From Bacteroides sp. UBA1317 (GTDB lineage Bacteria; Bacteroidota; Bacteroidia; Bacteroidales; Bacteroidaceae): 44,432 bases of DNA. Shown piece by piece: positions 41,500 through 44,432 of this stretch. A model generated the notes under the pieces. It searched no databases and was not told the DNA's origin. It saw nothing but the letters and a program-made list of their open reading frames with translations. The DNA is taken from NCBI GenBank assembly GCA_002307035.1, contig DBTL01000007.1:1-44432 (forward strand), read 5' to 3'. The first letter of the stretch is position 1. Every line of letters starts with the position of its first letter. A program made the position numbers and the translations under genes.

Positions 41500-44432
41500 T
41501 TAAAATTTTAAACTTACATTGAAACCGAAACTAGCAACAGAAGGCAAAGCACCACCCTCAATACCTTGAACGTTACCAGAGCCTGTAACAATCATTTCGG
41601 GATCAAAATGTTTAGTATCTGGCCCCCAAACAGCTAAATTACGACCATATGCAGACAAACGTAGATATTTTATAAAATGTTTTTTGTCCATTGAAAAGGT
41701 ATAACCTAAATTCACCTCACGTAACTTGATATAATCTGATTTGAACACACTCTGTGCCGCGGGGCCCGTATAAACACTCTCACAATATTCTTGCCCATCT
41801 AACACAATTGTATTTGTACTACCGTCCTCCAATACGCCATCAAGTACAATACCATCCTCACGAATATTATTTGCAGCAGTCTCTTCAAGCATGCCTGAAT
41901 ACATGCCCCACATATAAGAAGTTGAGAAATAATGCCCACCTTTAGAGAAGTCAAACAGAACACTTAAATCGAAGTTTTTGAATTTAAAAGTATTCGACCA
42001 TCCACCAGTAAAGTCAGGATAAATACTACCAAGATCCTCATTGCTATCTGTATAAAGGTAGTTTCCATCATCACCTATTACTCTATTTCCTTTATCATCA
42101 AAAACATAATTAGTTCCCATGATTACCCCATAGCCTTTATCTTTCATTGCACCAATCTCAACTTTGAATGGAGCACTCGTAATTTTATAATAATCAACTC
42201 CATCAATCAATTCTTTAACTTTATTTTTATTTGACGCCAAAGTTATAGAAGTATCCCATGAAAAATTACGCGTTTTAATAGGTGTCCCATGGATAGCAAA
42301 CTCAGCACCTTTATTCTCAATCAAACCTGAATTAATTACACGATAAAGATATCCTGTCGAGCCAGACACAGACAACGGAATTATTTGGTTCTTCGTTTCC
42401 GTAATGTAATATGTAGCCTCAACACCCAAACGATTATTAAAGAAGTTCATTTCCAAGCCTGCTTCATAAGAGTTCGTCGATTCAGGTTTCAACGCTTCAT
42501 TCTTTAGCGTAGTACTCATTACATAACCAGGAGTTGTAGAATCAATATTAGTATATTGAGAATACGTATTTATCACCTGATTAGGATCAGTATCATTTCC
42601 TACTTGAGCGAATCCAAATCTCAATTTACCAAAATTCAACCATGAAAATCCATCTTTCAACAGTTCAGAGAAAACAAAACTTCCTGTTACAGACGGATAC
42701 ATATAAGAATTATTTCCAGAAGGAAGAGTCGACGACCAATCATTTCTCAAGGATGCATCTAAATAAAGCATACTTTTCCAACCTAGAGTCACATTCCCAA
42801 ATACAGAGTTGATAGCCTTCTTAGTACGGCTATTTTCTGAAGTAGGAGAAGATATAGAATTCTTCAAGTTATAAAATAATGGGATAGCCAATCCACCAAC
42901 TGTTTCACCATATATATATTCATAATTACGCTTCATGGCATTAGCTCCAATATTTGCAGTTAGCGAGTAATCTCCAAAATTCTTGTTAAACATCAATAGG
43001 AACTCATTGTTAAGTTCATACTGTTGACGAGACATTTCCGAATAACCAGATTCTTCCTGAGAATAAACCGCATTTCTATCAAACTGTTTATCAACATAAA
43101 AATCAAGATTCACTTTATATTGTGCCTTTAAGTAGTCTGTAATTTTATAGCTAACGCCAACGTTACCATAAATACGATTACGAGTATCATTCTCATAATT
43201 CATGTAACGACTCCAATAAGGATTATTACTATATGCAGGAGTTGCGTCATCCCATGCTGTACGATTCCAACTAGCTTGGCTTCCATCAGGCATAATATAG
43301 AGATCTTTCAATTCATTCATATCTAACTCACGATGCCCCCATTGAATGAACTTTTGCATAACATTATTATCGCCATATCCCGTTTCTGAACGTCCTTTCG
43401 CTGCAGAATTAAAATAAGTCATATTAGTAAATAATTCCAATTTCTTATCAGCGCTAACGGTTGATCCCGATATATTAAAAATATTCTTTTTCAAAGAACT
43501 ATTGGGCATATATCCTTTTAAATCAGAGTTTGTATAAGACAATCGAATAGAAGCTTTGTCTGTTGACTGAGATATGGACACATTATTAGTAAATGAGACT
43601 CCTGTTTCAAAAAAATCCTTTATGTCGTGTTTAGATGCCTGCCAAGTAGAAGTTGTTGGATCCCCGACTTTACCATTTGCTTCCCATTTAGCTAAATCAT
43701 ACCAACTAAGAATAGTCTGCCCTTCGTATTTCGGCCCCCAACTTTCATCAGTGGCATAATCTGGATAATTATATGTTGTGCTATTAATCGTGACCTGCTC
43801 AAAACTACTACCATAACCACCACCATATAGATTCTGCATTTTAGGAAGTTTATTAACAACCTCAAATCCTATAGAACTATTGAATGAAACTCCGTAACCT
43901 TCTCCTTTTTTCCCTTTCTTAGTCGTTATCATCACAACACCATTTGTTGCACGAGAACCATAAAGAGCAGAAGCATTAGGCCCTTTGAGGATAGAGATAC
44001 TTTCAATATCATCCGGATTAATATCCTGAACCAAGTTACCATAATCATAACCTCCGGCACCACGTTGAGTGTCTGTAGAATTATAGCTGGTACCCTCAAT
44101 GGGAACACCATCAACAATAAATAATGGCTGATTATTACCTGAAATAGAACTTGCACCACGAATTAAGATTTTTGATGACCCACCCATATTACCAGAAGCA
44201 GAGGATATCTGTAGACCTGCTACTTTACCCTGCAAAGCATTAATTGGACTGCTAACACCACCACGAGATTTTAGCATTTCATCACCTTGTACCTCGGTAA
44301 CAGTATAGCCTAAAGACTTCTTCTGGCGGCTAATTCCCATAGCAGTAACCACAACTTCATCTAGTGCTTTTGAGTCACTTTTTAGAATGACTCTCACAGT
44401 AGGTCTGATAGCCACTTCTTGTGATTGCATAC
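41500..44432 (-). CDS. SusC/RagA-family TonB-dependent transporter (5' end cut by window)
   Basis: At least 977 residues; the N-terminus lies beyond the right edge. The Met at 44430 is internal, since IGMQSQEV is a typical end of the carboxypeptidase-D-like domain that precedes the plug. The plug begins KALDEVVVTAMGISRQKKSL, with SSPINALQGKVAGLQIS, FIVDGVPIEG and ILKGPNASALYGSRATNGV. The barrel ends ASFGFNVSLKF with the terminal Phe needed for outer-membrane assembly. With SusD it imports an unknown ligand using TonB energy. Confidence 0.95.
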   Translation of the reverse strand, partial: MQSQEVAIRPTVRVILKSDSKALDEVVVTAMGISRQKKSLGYTVTEVQGDEMLKSRGGVSSPINALQGKVAGLQISSASGNMGGSSKILIRGASSISGNNQPLFIVDGVPIEGTSYNSTDTQRGAGGYDYGNLVQDINPDDIESISILKGPNASALYGSRATNGVVMITTKKGKKGEGYGVSFNSSIGFEVVNKLPKMQNLYGGGYGSSFEQVTINSTTYNYPDYATDESWGPKYEGQTILSWYDLAKWEANGKVGDPTTSTWQASKHDIKDFFETGVSFTNNVSISQSTDKASIRLSYTNSDLKGYMPNSSLKKNIFNISGSTVSADKKLELFTNMTYFNSAAKGRSETGYGDNNVMQKFIQWGHRELDMNELKDLYIMPDGSQASWNRTAWDDATPAYSNNPYWSRYMNYENDTRNRIYGNVGVSYKITDYLKAQYKVNLDFYVDKQFDRNAVYSQEESGYSEMSRQQYELNNEFLLMFNKNFGDYSLTANIGANAMKRNYEYIYGETVGGLAIPLFYNLKNSISSPTSENSRTKKAINSVFGNVTLGWKSMLYLDASLRNDWSSTLPSGNNSYMYPSVTGSFVFSELLKDGFSWLNFGKLRFGFAQVGNDTDPNQVINTYSQYTNIDSTTPGYVMSTTLKNEALKPESTNSYEAGLEMNFFNNRLGVEATYYITETKNQIIPLSVSGSTGYLYRVINSGLIENKGAEFAIHGTPIKTRNFSWDTSITLASNKNKVKELIDGVDYYKITSAPFKVEIGAMKDKGYGVIMGTNYVFDDKGNRVIGDDGNYLYTDSNEDLGSIYPDFTGGWSNTFKFKNFDLSVLFDFSKGGHYFSTSYMWGMYSGMLEETAANNIREDGIVLDGVLEDGSTNTIVLDGQEYCESVYTGPAAQSVFKSDYIKLREVNLGYTFSMDKKHFIKYLRLSAYGRNLAVWGPDTKHFDPEMIVTGSGNVQGIEGGALPSVASFGFNVSLKF

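Noticed and set aside
1..44432. Mobile element, prophage, CRISPR-Cas or classical defence island
   Set aside because: No transposase, integrase, terminal repeats, Cas genes, restriction enzymes or phage structural genes were found in any frame.

Overview
The window looks like a chromosomal segment of a Bacteroides-type organism (order Bacteroidales). Four things point there. Gene starts are preceded by the Bacteroides -7 box TAnnTTTG, several with a TTTG-like -33 element 18-21 nt further up. Almost no start has a Shine-Dalgarno sequence. A SusC/SusD pair is present. Many genes belong to families common in this group (DUF4834, DUF4954, PL10 pectate lyase, LRR_5/BspA-like protein). I see no insertion sequence, integrase, phage module, CRISPR array or rRNA. 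The content is mainly core genome with a few accessory genes.

Layout. 1-2.7 kb: start of a leftward exported protein, a small membrane protein, aroB, tRNA-Pro(GGG) with its own promoter and terminator, and a secreted protein with a glycogen-binding-like domain. 3-7.9 kb (accessory in character): a leucine-rich-repeat protein, an AI-2E-type permease, a small membrane protein followed by a possible gene remnant, a GNAT acetyltransferase overlapping an esterase, and a small lipoprotein. 8-13.9 kb: aroA, a structured repeat region, a leftward permease-lipoprotein pair, and a rightward operon (small anchored protein, ABC-3 permease, tsaE, Imm17-like protein).

13.9-20.9 kb: a leftward six-gene membrane cluster (SpoIIM/DUF95, multispanning protein, DUF4129, DUF4350, MoxR ATPase, DUF58) with a divergent RDD gene sharing its promoter region. 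21-25.6 kb: an acidic conserved protein, trxA and dnaE. 25.8-33.9 kb: psd-pssA-DUF4834, tadA with a small basic RHH-like gene, yraN-type nuclease-fold protein, MmcQ/YjbR, birA, a TPR protein, pyrH, frr, rsgA, and a secreted PL10 pectate lyase directly behind rsgA.

34-44.4 kb: class I fumarase, a start-less ORF remnant, DUF4954, a probable pseudogene with a palindrome over its promoter, hflX, and a susD-susC pair whose susC runs off the right edge.

Linked functions. aroB and aroA both serve the shikimate pathway but are separate transcription units. psd and pssA carry out consecutive steps of phosphatidylethanolamine synthesis. pyrH, frr, rsgA and hflX serve nucleotide supply and ribosome function. 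The MoxR cluster looks like an envelope-associated chaperone/ATPase system of unknown target, and is the best candidate here for an under-described system. Other points worth a look are the pseudogene and 50-bp palindrome upstream of DUF4954, two divergent promoters that would give almost leaderless mRNAs at 28.23-28.31 kb, and an Imm17-family gene inside a tsaE operon.
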